Shown here piece by piece: positions 8,074 through 16,543 of a stretch of DNA of 36,947 nt. The stretch is from Lachnospiraceae bacterium (GTDB taxonomy: Bacteria; Bacillota; Clostridia; Lachnospirales; Lachnospiraceae): the NCBI GenBank assembly GCA_017508825.1, contig JAFWRC010000050.1, positions 1 to 36,947 of the forward strand, given 5' to 3'. Each line of letters starts with the position of its first letter. The stretch's first letter is position 1. Both the position numbers and the translations under genes were made by a program. The notes beneath the pieces were generated by a model. The model saw nothing but the letters and a program-made list of their open reading frames with translations. It was not told where the DNA came from and did no database searches.

Positions 8074-9792
8074 ATGGAGCTGCATAACGACTGGTACAAA
8101 CATATGAGCTTCTACCAGATCTGGGTGCGCAGTTTCGCGGACGGAAACGGGGACGGCATCGGAGATCTGTACGGCGTATATGACAAACTGGAATATATCA
8201 AAGCCCTCGGCGTGGACGGTATCTGGTTTTCACCGCTGTATCCGTCGCCGAATGCGGATTACGGATATGATATTTCAGATTACCGTGACATCCATCCGGA
8301 ATACGGCACACTGGAGCAGTTCCAAAAAGTGCTGCACAAAGCACACCAGATGGGACTGAAGGTGATCATGGATCTGGTGGTGAATCATACATCTGATGAA
8401 CACCCGTGGTTTCTTAAGAGCCGTGAAGGCAGGGATAATCCCTACAGTGATTACTATATCTGGCGGGATAAACCGAACAACTGGGACAGCCTGTTTGAAG
8501 GAAAAGCCTGGGAATATGATAAGGTGCGCGGGCAGTACTACCTGCATATTTTTGCGAAAAAGCAGCCGGATCTGAATATGGATAATCCGAAGGTGCGCGA
8601 GGAAGTAAAGGGTATCATGCGCTTTTGGCTGGATATGGGGGTAGATGGATTCCGTGAGGACGTGATCAATTTTATCTCCAAGAAGGAGGGGCTTCCGAAC
8701 GGTCTGCCGTTTCTGCCGGCCGTGAATGGTATGCCTTATTACAAAGACGGTCCGCATATCCATGAATATATGGCGGAATTCCGTGAAGTATGTAAGGAAT
8801 ATGACTGCTTCCAGATCGGGGAGGGACCCATGACAACGGTGCAGTCGGCGATGAAGTATCTGACGGGACCGACCAAATCGCTGGATATGATGTTTTCCTT
8901 TGATCATATGATGGCAGACTGCCTTTATACAGAGTATGTACATCGTCCGTTTTCGCTGATCAAGCTGAAGAAGGCGTTTACCAAATGGCAGAAGGCTCTG
9001 GCAGGAAAAGGCTGGTGCTCGCTGTATCTGGAGAATCATGATCATCCCCGCATCATCAACCGATACGGCAGTACACATTACTGGAGAGAGAGCGGCACAA
9101 TGCTGGCGGCCAGCTTCATCTTCCAGCAGGGGACGCCCTTTATCTATCAGGGGCAGGAGATCGGCATGACCAACATCCGCCTGCATTCGATCGATGATTA
9201 TGCGGATGTATCGACCAAGAACAATTATCATACCTATCATTTGAAGGACACGATCGAGAGACGGCTGAAACGCATTCATTTATCGAGCAGGGATTCCTCG
9301 CGTACTCCCGTGCAGTGGGATGATACACAATATGCCGGTTTTTCGAAAGTAAAGCCCTGGTTCCATGTGAATCCGAATTACCGGAAGATCAATGCGGCAG
9401 CAGAAGAGAAGGATCCGGACAGCATCCTGAATTTTTACCGGAAATGTCTGGCACTGCGCAAGAGTTCCAAAACGCTGATCTACGGGGAGTATAAAGAATA
9501 TTTCCCGAAGGATCCGTATATCTATATGTACGAACGCTCATATGGGGAAGTGCGTTATCTGATCATCTGCTCCTTTGCAAGACTGCCGGTGAAGGTGCGC
9601 CTTCCGGAAAACTATGTCGGGAAAAAGGGACATCTGATGCTGTGCAATTACCCGGATGGCCCGCAGGTGATGGCAGATACGATACGTGAACGGGCGCATC
9701 AGGAAGTGAGCATGCTGGCAGCAGAACACGGGATGTTCCGGCCTTATGAGACCAGGGTATATCGTTTCCGTGAGCGGGGACAGAGATCATGA
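8074..9792 (+). CDS. GH13 alpha-glucosidase, oligo-1,6-glucosidase-like
   Basis: This 572-residue cytosolic enzyme has the family 13 TIM barrel. The ATG at 8074 is preferred over a TTG at 8065 that overlaps the previous stop codon. Conserved regions: NGDGIGDL near the start, DLVVNHTS, GVDGFREDVINF with nucleophile D196, IGEGP with acid/base E250, and YLENHDHPR with the third carboxylate D323. KKQPDLN and the valine after the nucleophile (EDV) match oligo-1,6-glucosidases more than alpha-1,4-specific enzymes, so hydrolysis of isomalto-oligosaccharides or dextrin branches is the best guess. Trehalose-6-phosphate hydrolase is a close alternative. No signal peptide. The gene overlaps the next one by 4 bp, indicating translational coupling. 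Confidence 0.88.
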   Translation: MELHNDWYKHMSFYQIWVRSFADGNGDGIGDLYGVYDKLEYIKALGVDGIWFSPLYPSPNADYGYDISDYRDIHPEYGTLEQFQKVLHKAHQMGLKVIMDLVVNHTSDEHPWFLKSREGRDNPYSDYYIWRDKPNNWDSLFEGKAWEYDKVRGQYYLHIFAKKQPDLNMDNPKVREEVKGIMRFWLDMGVDGFREDVINFISKKEGLPNGLPFLPAVNGMPYYKDGPHIHEYMAEFREVCKEYDCFQIGEGPMTTVQSAMKYLTGPTKSLDMMFSFDHMMADCLYTEYVHRPFSLIKLKKAFTKWQKALAGKGWCSLYLENHDHPRIINRYGSTHYWRESGTMLAASFIFQQGTPFIYQGQEIGMTNIRLHSIDDYADVSTKNNYHTYHLKDTIERRLKRIHLSSRDSSRTPVQWDDTQYAGFSKVKPWFHVNPNYRKINAAAEEKDPDSILNFYRKCLALRKSSKTLIYGEYKEYFPKDPYIYMYERSYGEVRYLIICSFARLPVKVRLPENYVGKKGHLMLCNYPDGPQVMADTIRERAHQEVSMLAAEHGMFRPYETRVYRFRERGQRS

Positions 9793-10943
9793 CGACGTAT
9801 CTCGGACTTTATGAATTGATCAATATTTTCTGTGTTCTGGTATTGCTGGTGCTGATGCTCCATTCCAGAGCCGGCATGGGATTCACGGCGACCCGCCGCC
9901 GCTTCGTTCGTGCTGCGATGCTGCTGATGGTCTTTTATGCATCGGATGCTCTGTGGTATGCGATGGATTGCGCTGCCCTGCCGCAGGTCCGTTCGGTCAG
10001 CATGTTTTTGAAATCGCTCTATTTTGTATCGGCGAGTGCTGCCGGATACAGCTGGTTTGTCTATATGGAGACTTTGACCGGGGCAGCATTTACACAAAGC
10101 CGGAAAAGTATTTTTTTCTCCGGGGCGCTGGTTTGGGTGCATCTGATCCTGGCTGTGATCAACTGGTTCACCGGCATCCTGTTCTGGGAGGATGAGGCAC
10201 TGATGTATTCCAGAGGACCGTTCTTCGGATTGCAGTATCTGGTGGTATATGCGTATCTGGCGACAGCAGGTTTCCATGCCTTGTATAAGGCGAATCATAG
10301 CTATATCGACCGGGCGCGCTATATCGTCATCGCAATGTTTCCGATCATTCCGGCGATCAGCGCGCTGTTCCAGTTGTTTTACTGGCGCATTCCGTTCAAC
10401 TGTATGGCCTTTACGCTCAGTGTATTGATCACGTATATGAACGAATTGGGGGATCAGGTCAGCCGTGAGCCGCTTACAGGGCTGGCGAACCGTAAATATT
10501 TTATGCGCGCCCTGGAAGAGGGGATGGATGCTCACGAAAACGACGGGCAGTTATATCTTTTCATGATCGATATGAACCGTTTCAAGCGGATCAATGATAC
10601 CTTTGGGCATGTGGAAGGCGACAAGGCGATCCTGATGACGGCAGATGCGTTACGGGAAGCCTGTTCGGAAATGCACCGTAAGATCGTTATCTCAAGATAC
10701 GGCGGGGACGAATTTGCGATCATAGCGGAACTGGAGAAGGAAGAAGAGGCTGAAGAACTCAAGGAAAAGATCTTTTCTCAGATAGAGGATCAAAACACGA
10801 GGATACTTTTGAGTTACCGTCTGAGTCTGAGCATAGGGAGTGCGCGCTACACCCCGGAATACGGGGGGATCCGCAGTTTTATCGCAGCTGCCGATAAGGA
10901 ACTCTATATCGAGAAAGAAAAAGCTCACGCCGCAGAGGCGTGA
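9789..10943 (+). CDS. Membrane-bound GGDEF diguanylate cyclase
   Basis: The 384-residue protein begins with about seven hydrophobic helices (residues 5-217) forming a membrane sensor of no family I can name. A cytosolic GGDEF domain follows (about 222-380). Entry motif REPLTGLANRKYF, metal and substrate segment MIDMNRFKRINDTFGH, active site YGGDEF at 304-309: all intact, so cyclic-di-GMP synthesis is expected. No RxxD inhibitory site precedes GGDEF. The start ATG overlaps the stop of the glucosidase gene (ATGA), so it is translationally coupled to carbohydrate enzymes, an unusual partnership. Its own stop codon lies inside the terminator stem. Confidence 0.92.
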   Translation: MTTYLGLYELINIFCVLVLLVLMLHSRAGMGFTATRRRFVRAAMLLMVFYASDALWYAMDCAALPQVRSVSMFLKSLYFVSASAAGYSWFVYMETLTGAAFTQSRKSIFFSGALVWVHLILAVINWFTGILFWEDEALMYSRGPFFGLQYLVVYAYLATAGFHALYKANHSYIDRARYIVIAMFPIIPAISALFQLFYWRIPFNCMAFTLSVLITYMNELGDQVSREPLTGLANRKYFMRALEEGMDAHENDGQLYLFMIDMNRFKRINDTFGHVEGDKAILMTADALREACSEMHRKIVISRYGGDEFAIIAELEKEEEAEELKEKIFSQIEDQNTRILLSYRLSLSIGSARYTPEYGGIRSFIAAADKELYIEKEKAHAAEA

Positions 10944-10950
10944 GCTTTTT
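10918..10950. terminator. Bidirectional terminator overlapping the end of the GGDEF gene
   Basis: A 14-bp perfect stem (10918-10931 with 10937-10950) closes a 5-nt GCAGA loop. Core AGCTCACGCC/GGCGTGAGCT, with A and T tails on both sides. It contains the last codons and TGA of the GGDEF gene and can also end the minus-strand S-component gene. Confidence 0.93.
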
Positions 10951-11004
10951 GCCATAGGAAATTGCTTTATACCGGCGCGAGCGTTCTGCAAGCAGAACGC
11001 TTAT

Positions 11005-11571
11005 TCAGTGTGCGTATCGGCGGAAAGCGTGGGATATTGCCGAAGACGGTGCAGTCAGGGACAGAGATACCACAACACCGAAAAGCGCCTGAACGATCTC
11101 AAACGGCAGTTTTGCTATGGATTCTGCAGGAGTGGCATATACGTATGCGCGTCCCAAAGTGTATCCGATGACCATGATAACGGCGCCGATAAGTACACCG
11201 GTCAGACGTGCGGCAAATGCGGCAACAGAAGGATGCTTCTCATGCAGAGATCCTTTTTGGAATAACCGGCTGGCGCAGAGCGCGATCACGGCTGCCTGAA
11301 TACCGTGTGTAAACAGCGATACGAACATCGGAGCCGGATAAAAGATCATATCCCCCAGAAAGGAGCCGAAGCCACCCATGATGAAGGCCAGAACCGGATC
11401 CCCCAACAGGATGGCGCCGGTGCAGATCACGGCATCCACAAAATACAGGTGACCTCCGGGAACGGTAATACTGAAGATGCTCATAGACAGGATAATGGTC
11501 ATCGCCATAAAGATAGAGGTAATGGTCATCTGCTTTGGTGTAAATCGTTTGAGATCATTTTTCTTATTCAT
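11005..11571 (-). CDS. ECF transporter S component, possibly for vitamin B6
   Basis: A 188-residue membrane protein with five or six helices and the layout of an energy-coupling-factor substrate-binding subunit: TITSIFMAMTIILSM first helix, VPGGHLYFVDAVICTGAILLG, GGFGSFLGDMIFYPAPMF, then ARLTGVLIGAVIMVIGYTLGRAY. It would bind a vitamin or cofactor precursor and dock on an EcfA/EcfA'/EcfT module encoded elsewhere. AAGGAGG lies 7 bp upstream of the start. It diverges from a MocR-type gene, a family whose best known members (PdxR) control pyridoxal 5'-phosphate supply. Pyridoxine or a related B6 form is therefore the favoured cargo, by context only. Confidence 0.82.
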   Translation of the reverse strand: MNKKNDLKRFTPKQMTITSIFMAMTIILSMSIFSITVPGGHLYFVDAVICTGAILLGDPVLAFIMGGFGSFLGDMIFYPAPMFVSLFTHGIQAAVIALCASRLFQKGSLHEKHPSVAAFAARLTGVLIGAVIMVIGYTLGRAYVYATPAESIAKLPFEIVQALFGVVVSLSLTAPSSAISHAFRRYAH

Positions 11572-11603
11572 AGTTAATCCTCCTTGGATCCGACAGTTTT
11601 CTC

Positions 11604-11633
11604 TTGACTTTCGGTGTCGATATTCTGTACTAT
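11604..11633 (+). promoter_or_regulatory. Probable promoter of the MocR-type gene
   Basis: TTGACT (11604-11609), an 18-bp spacer and TACTAT (11628-11633). A perfect TATAAT lies just downstream (11631-11636) but at 21 bp spacing. The mRNA leader would be about 75 nt. Confidence 0.55.
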
Positions 11634-11642
11634 AATCCCATA

Positions 11643-11688
11643 CTGGTCATATTGAAATAACCAAAACAGAACAAAAATATAAGACCAG
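11643..11688. promoter_or_regulatory. Spaced inverted repeat in the divergent intergenic region
   Basis: CTGGTC (11643-11648) and GACCAG (11683-11688) are 40 bp apart, close to four helical turns, between the S-component and MocR-type genes. This is the kind of spacing a large dimeric MocR regulator can bridge. Short arms make it speculative. Confidence 0.3.
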
Positions 11689-11714
11689 ATAAAAATGAAA
11701 GAGCGGAACAGCAG

Positions 11715-12824
11715 ATGAATTATCAGATCCGGCCGGAAGAAAACGTCCCGGCATACCAGCAATTATATGAGCAAATGCGCCGGGATATCGCTACGGGGGT
11801 ATATGCATACGGTGAACGCCTGCCGTCCAAACGTGTCACGGCAGCAGAGGCGGGAGTAAGTCTTATCACCGTGGAACATGCCTATGAACTGCTTCTGGAG
11901 GAAGGCTATGCAGAGGCCAGGGAGCGCAGCGGTTACTTTGCGTGCTATCGGGAAGACGATCTTTATTCCCGGCAGGGGGAGGAAGAACTTCCGCAGATGA
12001 GACGGGAACATACGGCGACGATCCAGACACAGCCGGCGTATGTCAATACCGGACGGGATTTTCCGTTTTCTTTGTATGCCAAAACGGTGCGCAGGGTGCT
12101 CAGTGATTATGGGGACCGCCTGTTTGTAAAGGAAGAAAATGCGGGAAGTATGGTGCTGCGGCAGGCGCTGGTTTCGTATCTGGCGCGCAGCAGAGGCATA
12201 CATATAACGGCCGATCAGGTGGTCATCGGGGCCGGCAGCGAGTATCTCTACAGCTTGGTGGCCCAGCTTTTTTATGAGGAAAAAAAGATCGCGATCGAGG
12301 ATCCGTCCTATGAAAAGATCGCAAAAGTATATGCTGCCGGAGGACTTGAAGTGGAGCTTCTTCCGATGGGAGAGGAGGGGATCCGTTCGGAGGCTTTGCA
12401 GGAGAGCGGGGCGAAACTTTTACACGTTACACCCTATGACAGTTATCCGAGCGGTATCACGGCAACCGCCGGGAAGAGAGCAGAGTATGTACACTGGGCA
12501 CTGGAACGAAAGGGGTATATCGTGGAAGATGATTTTGACTCCGAGTTTTCCTTCAGCGCCAGAGCCAAGGATACCGTCTTTGGGATGGCGCCGGAAGGCT
12601 GCGTGATCTATCTGAATACCTTCAGCCACACGATCGCGCCGACGGTGCGCGTCGGATATATGATCCTGCCGGAGCGTCTGAAGAAGACTTTTTTTGAAAA
12701 ACTCGGTTTTTATTCCTGCGCTGTGCCGCTGCTGGAACAGTATGTGCTGGCAGAACTGCTGAGTGGGGGAGATTTTGAACGTCATATCAACCGGGTACGC
12801 AGAAAACTGCGTTCGACCATATAA
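11715..12824 (+). CDS. MocR/PdxR-type regulator lacking the PLP lysine and C-terminus
   Basis: This 369-residue protein starts with a GntR-type winged helix (about 12-75: PAYQQLYEQMRRDI, LPSKRVTAAEAGVS), followed by a fold-type I aminotransferase-like domain. Typical members have about 450-480 residues; this one stops at FERHINRVRRKLRSTI, where others continue for some 80 residues. The conserved EDDFDSEF (271-278) and TPYDSYPSGITA are present. The PLP-binding lysine of the FSKT motif is replaced by histidine (FSHT, H305), so the normal internal aldimine cannot form. No continuation of the C-terminal domain is visible in any frame downstream. It may be a decaying gene or a repurposed sensor. 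The probable target is the divergent S-component gene and itself. Confidence 0.8.
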   Translation: MNYQIRPEENVPAYQQLYEQMRRDIATGVYAYGERLPSKRVTAAEAGVSLITVEHAYELLLEEGYAEARERSGYFACYREDDLYSRQGEEELPQMRREHTATIQTQPAYVNTGRDFPFSLYAKTVRRVLSDYGDRLFVKEENAGSMVLRQALVSYLARSRGIHITADQVVIGAGSEYLYSLVAQLFYEEKKIAIEDPSYEKIAKVYAAGGLEVELLPMGEEGIRSEALQESGAKLLHVTPYDSYPSGITATAGKRAEYVHWALERKGYIVEDDFDSEFSFSARAKDTVFGMAPEGCVIYLNTFSHTIAPTVRVGYMILPERLKKTFFEKLGFYSCAVPLLEQYVLAELLSGGDFERHINRVRRKLRSTI

Positions 12825-12852
12825 TAAAATATGCGGGAAAGTAACGTGCGCG

Positions 12853-12881
12853 TGGACTTTTTCCGGACCTTATGATATAAT
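12853..12881 (+). promoter_or_regulatory. Promoter upstream of the GAF-GGDEF gene
   Basis: TGGACT (12853-12858), a 17-bp spacer and perfect TATAAT (12876-12881). Transcription from here would give a leader of about 170 nt before the gene at 13060. Confidence 0.7.
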
Positions 12882-12896
12882 ATTCACTATGATTGC

Positions 12897-13008
12897 GGCA
12901 ATGGATGAGGTATTTTGCCCGGGGGTACGGTATGAAAGAAAAGCAGCGTAAAAAGGTGCTCTATTCTTCTTTTCAGAAAACTGATCAGGGGAAGATTGCG
13001 CCTTTTTT
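12897..13008 (+). ncRNA. Structured leader with terminator-like hairpin, unclassified
   Basis: The leader starts with a small hairpin (GGCAA 12897-12901 with TTGCC 12915-12919). It ends with AAAAAGGTGC (12950-12959) pairing with GCGCCTTTTT (12998-13007, one G-U pair) followed by another T. The second hairpin has a long loop with internal complementarity (TTTTC/GAAAA, CTGATCAG). This has the outline of an attenuator in front of a cyclic-di-GMP gene. It does not match a riboswitch class I know by eye. It could also simply be the terminator of the truncated MocR gene. Confidence 0.35.
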
Positions 13009-13021
13009 CTATTTATATTAA
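12932..13021 (+). CDS. Possible 29-residue leader peptide
   Basis: A short frame from ATG 12932 to TAA 13021 encodes a lysine-rich start (MKEKQRKK) and an aromatic end (FFYLY). GGGGG lies about 8 bp upstream. It runs through the terminator-like hairpin, so translation could influence that structure. No homologue is recognised, and a chance frame is equally possible. Confidence 0.18.
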   Translation: MKEKQRKKVLYSSFQKTDQGKIAPFFYLY

Positions 13022-13059
13022 GTCGTACTAAGAAAAGGTAATAAAAGAGAGGGATCAGG

Positions 13060-14433
13060 ATGGATTTTAAAGGATTGGTAGACAGTTTTTCGCAGGTGGC
13101 GGCGGTTCTCTCCGTGGAACTGAAAGGCGAAAACGATTACGGGGATGTGCGCCTGGTAGAGGCCAATGATCTGTATATTGCATCTGTTCACGAACGGGGA
13201 TGCGAATTCGTGCCCGGAGCGCTGTATACGAGCGTGATCGAACGGGATATGACCTTTGAAGGAATGTGCTACCAGTGTGTCAGGAAGAACCGTCCGGTGC
13301 ATCTCTATGTAGAGATCGAAATGTTCCATTCCTGGCTTTCCAATTTTGTGCTGCCCCTGCATTCGGATCAGGAAGGTATCGGGTACTGCCTGTTCACTTA
13401 TGAGATGATGCCGCAGCTGGATGCGGCGATGCTGGCCAATTCTTCGGCAGGAATGGCGGAACATGTATTGAAAACCTGTATCCGTCTGCGGGAGAATCCG
13501 GATTTTGAAGAAGCCATGCAGGGTGTGATCGAAGATATCCGGGAACTGTGCGGCGCGATCCATTGCTGTATCCTTACGATAGACGAGGAGCGCGAAAGCT
13601 GCGCGATCATGTGTGAGGCTGTCCAAAAGGAGAGTGGTCATCTTCCGATGAAGGAACTTATGCGGCCGGAGTTTTACAATGTGGTGAAAACATGGCCGAA
13701 GGCGATCGAAGGAGACAATTGCTGCGTTGTATTGGGCGAACACGATATGCGGGAGCTGGAACAATTGACACCGGAATGGGCAGCAACGCTAAAGAGAGAC
13801 GGGGTAAACAGTGTTGTTCTCTATGAATTAAAAAACAACAAAAGACGATACGGCTATATCTGGGCGCTGGATTTTGAAACATCACGCGCAGATATGATCA
13901 AACAGATCCTTGGAACAACGACCTTTATCCTTTCGGCTGAGATCGCCAGTCATCAGATGTATCACGATATGGAAGAGATGAGCCGGACGGACCTGTTGAC
14001 GGGGGTGCTGAACCGAAATGCGATGAACAACCGGATTGATAACTTTGACAAGGATGTGCTTTTGCAGAGTGGATCTTTCGGAGTGGTCTTTGCAGATGTT
14101 AACGGCCTCAAGATCATGAACGATACCAATGGGCATGTGGCCGGGGATGAGCTTCTGAAAAAAGCGGCGGAAGTGCTGGCAGATATCTTCTGCGGACAGG
14201 AGATCTATCGGGCCGGCGGTGACGAATTTGTGGTATTGACGAACCGTATTTCGAAGGAAGAATTTGAATCAAGTATGGACATGCTGCAAAAACAGCAGAG
14301 CCTGTTTTCGGTAGGCGGTGTGTTCAGGGAAAAAGGCGGGGATATACGCAAGATGATGCAGGAGGCAGATGAGCGTATGTACGAAGCCAAGGAAGCATAT
14401 TATCGTGCGCATCCGGAACTGCCGAGACGATAA
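13060..14433 (+). CDS. GAF-GGDEF diguanylate cyclase, soluble
   Basis: This 457-residue protein has no membrane segment. Residues 1-130 form an uncharacterised PAS-like sensor (SQVAAVLSVEL near the start). Residues about 140-300 look like a GAF domain (ENPDFEEAMQGVIEDIRELCGAIHCCIL, then LKRDGVNSVVLYEL). A helical connector leads to TDLLTGVLNRNAMN and the GGDEF domain, with FADVNGLKIMNDTNGH and an intact AGGDEF (385-390). Cyclic-di-GMP synthesis is expected. The RxxD inhibitory site is absent. The GGDEF part resembles the one at the left window edge (same DVNGLK-MNDT-GH-AGDEL spacing). AGAGAGGGATC supplies the ribosome site. The sensed signal is unknown. Confidence 0.92.
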   Translation: MDFKGLVDSFSQVAAVLSVELKGENDYGDVRLVEANDLYIASVHERGCEFVPGALYTSVIERDMTFEGMCYQCVRKNRPVHLYVEIEMFHSWLSNFVLPLHSDQEGIGYCLFTYEMMPQLDAAMLANSSAGMAEHVLKTCIRLRENPDFEEAMQGVIEDIRELCGAIHCCILTIDEERESCAIMCEAVQKESGHLPMKELMRPEFYNVVKTWPKAIEGDNCCVVLGEHDMRELEQLTPEWAATLKRDGVNSVVLYELKNNKRRYGYIWALDFETSRADMIKQILGTTTFILSAEIASHQMYHDMEEMSRTDLLTGVLNRNAMNNRIDNFDKDVLLQSGSFGVVFADVNGLKIMNDTNGHVAGDELLKKAAEVLADIFCGQEIYRAGGDEFVVLTNRISKEEFESSMDMLQKQQSLFSVGGVFREKGGDIRKMMQEADERMYEAKEAYYRAHPELPRR

Positions 14434-14515
14434 AGGTGCAGCACTTGCACTTTGCTTGCACATTGGGGTGTATAATTGGATTTATCTATGATTATCATTA
14501 AGGAGGTGCGGGTAT

Positions 14516-16534
14516 ATGGCACAAAAGAAACGGAAGTCTTTGAAAAAAACACTCCTGAGCAGGATCATTATCTATGTGGCGATCATCATCATCGTGAGCA
14601 CCCAGATCAGCATCAAGCTGGCAGCGGATAATATCCAGAACCTGACGAATAATATCCTTGCGAGAGAATCGGTAACCTACGCGAACAGTGTTCACAGTTG
14701 GTGGAGCGGTGTGGAAGAGCGCGTGGGACAGACTGCGGATGTGATCCGGAATATCCCGGAACCTTCTTACGATGATATGCTTTCCATGTTGCTGACACTG
14801 ACGGCACAGGATCCGGACTCCCAGGATATCTATATGGCATATGGCGATACGGGAAAATTCCTGGATGGTTCCGGCTGGGTGCCGGATGATACCTTTGTGT
14901 TTACCGACCGTCCATGGTATCAGGGAGCGCTGGCACAGAAAGGTGCGATCTATTCGTCAGAACCTTATGTGGATGCTTCCACCGGGAAGACCTGCCTTGC
15001 CTGTGCCGTGATGGTAAGGGATAATGTGGTACTGAGCAGTGATATCAATTTTGATAAAGTAGCGGAGAAGGTGCAGGGATTTGAGTCGATCTCACCGGAT
15101 GCGAAGTACTATATCATCAATAAAGAAACCAAAGATATCCTGATCAGTAATGTTACGGAAAGCGTGGGACAGACACTGACGGATACCACGGATCCGGTGG
15201 CGGCCGGACTGGGCAAGGTGTTTGATACACTGAACACTTCTGCGACTGCTGACGGAAGCAAGGTTGTAACGGGCAAGACGGATGCCGGATCGCAGATGTT
15301 TACGGCGACGGATATCGAAAATACTTCATGGGTGGTAGTCAGTGCGGTTCCTTCCAGCCTGTTGAGTAACAGTATCCTGAAGGTAATGATCATCACGTTT
15401 GTGACAGCGATCCTCCTGCTTGCAGTATTTTCGGCGATCATCTACATCCTGATCAGTAAAGCGATCAATCCGGTCACAACAGTGACACAGCGTATCACCG
15501 ATATCAGCAAGGGTGATTTCACTGTGACGATCGTTCCGGAAGGAAACAATGAGATCACGACTCTGAGCGAGAGCCTGAATGAATATATTGAAAAGATGCG
15601 CTCGACACTCAATCGTCTGTCAAATATCTCCGGAGCGATGAACAGCCGTGCAGGGGAGTGTTTTGATATTTCCCACAAACTTGCGGATGCCAATCAGAAT
15701 CAGGGAGAATCTATTGAACAGTTGAATACGACGCTTTCCGATATGAACGTATCGATCGAAGAAGTGGCACATGCTGCAACCGAACTGGCGATGACCTCCG
15801 GACAGCTCACACAGAATGCTCAGGATGTGAAGGCACTTTGTGATGAGACTCTGGAAGCTTCCTCCAGGGGCAGGGAAGAAATGGAGAGCATGACGAAAAA
15901 CGTCGGGACGCTGAACGAAACGATCAACGAACTGACAACACTGATCCGTGCAACTGCAAAATCCGTGGAAGAGATCACGGGGATCACGGATACGATCAAT
16001 GCGATCTCCTCGCAGACCAATCTGCTGTCTCTGAATGCTTCGATCGAGGCGGCCAGAGCCGGAGATATGGGCAAGGGATTTGCTGTAGTAGCCAGCGAAG
16101 TGGGGGCTTTGGCAAAGCAGTCTTCGGAGGCTACGGATGTGATCCGCAAACTGGTGGAAGACATTACAAAAAATATCGAAGACATCAACCGAAAGGCGGA
16201 TATCTGTTCGAAAGATATGGAAGCCTGTGTCAGCGGTGTGGAAGGTGCGAACGATTCCTTCAACAAGATCTGTGGTGATGTTGCAAAGGCTACGGAAGGG
16301 ATCATTGAGATCGCGAGCGGTATTGAACGTATCAGCGATGTAGCTTCGAATAATGCGGCAACGACGGAAGAACAGGCCTCCAGCATCAATGAGGTACTGG
16401 GACTGAGTGACCGGATTGTTACGGAAAGTAATATCCTGCGTACGGAAACGGAAAACATTGCGGAACTGTCCGAAAACCTGAATCAGTATTCGGACGAGAT
16501 CACTACGGACCTGTCACAGTATACGGTAAAATAA
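14516..16534 (+). CDS. Methyl-accepting chemotaxis protein with dCache-like sensor
   Basis: A 672-residue receptor with a strong AAGGAGGTG ribosome site. Parts: first membrane helix 14-34, extracellular double-Cache domain about 40-285, second membrane helix 290-314, HAMP about 315-365, and a helical signalling domain to the end. DRPWY (R132, W134, Y135) and D153 in YVDASTG sit where amino-acid-binding dCache domains contact the ligand backbone. The tyrosine five residues before the arginine is phenylalanine here, so amino-acid sensing is possible but not certain. The hairpin tip [19 protein letters not shown] (498-516) is intact. A TATAAT at 14471-14476 without a convincing -35 may be its promoter. 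The HD-GYP gene follows after about 9 bp, likely one operon. Confidence 0.95.
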   Translation: MAQKKRKSLKKTLLSRIIIYVAIIIIVSTQISIKLAADNIQNLTNNILARESVTYANSVHSWWSGVEERVGQTADVIRNIPEPSYDDMLSMLLTLTAQDPDSQDIYMAYGDTGKFLDGSGWVPDDTFVFTDRPWYQGALAQKGAIYSSEPYVDASTGKTCLACAVMVRDNVVLSSDINFDKVAEKVQGFESISPDAKYYIINKETKDILISNVTESVGQTLTDTTDPVAAGLGKVFDTLNTSATADGSKVVTGKTDAGSQMFTATDIENTSWVVVSAVPSSLLSNSILKVMIITFVTAILLLAVFSAIIYILISKAINPVTTVTQRITDISKGDFTVTIVPEGNNEITTLSESLNEYIEKMRSTLNRLSNISGAMNSRAGECFDISHKLADANQNQGESIEQLNTTLSDMNVSIEEVAHAATELAMTSGQLTQNAQDVKALCDETLEASSRGREEMESMTKNVGTLNETINELTTLIRATAKSVEEITGITDTINAISSQTNLLSLNASIEAARAGDMGKGFAVVASEVGALAKQSSEATDVIRKLVEDITKNIEDINRKADICSKDMEACVSGVEGANDSFNKICGDVAKATEGIIEIASGIERISDVASNNAATTEEQASSINEVLGLSDRIVTESNILRTETENIAELSENLNQYSDEITTDLSQYTVK

Positions 16535-16543
16535 TGTGTGCCT

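Noticed and set aside
12763-12951. Overlapping frame as the missing C-terminus of the MocR-type regulator after a frameshift
   Set aside because: The translated residues do not resemble the end of an aminotransferase-like domain, so a simple frameshift does not explain the truncation.
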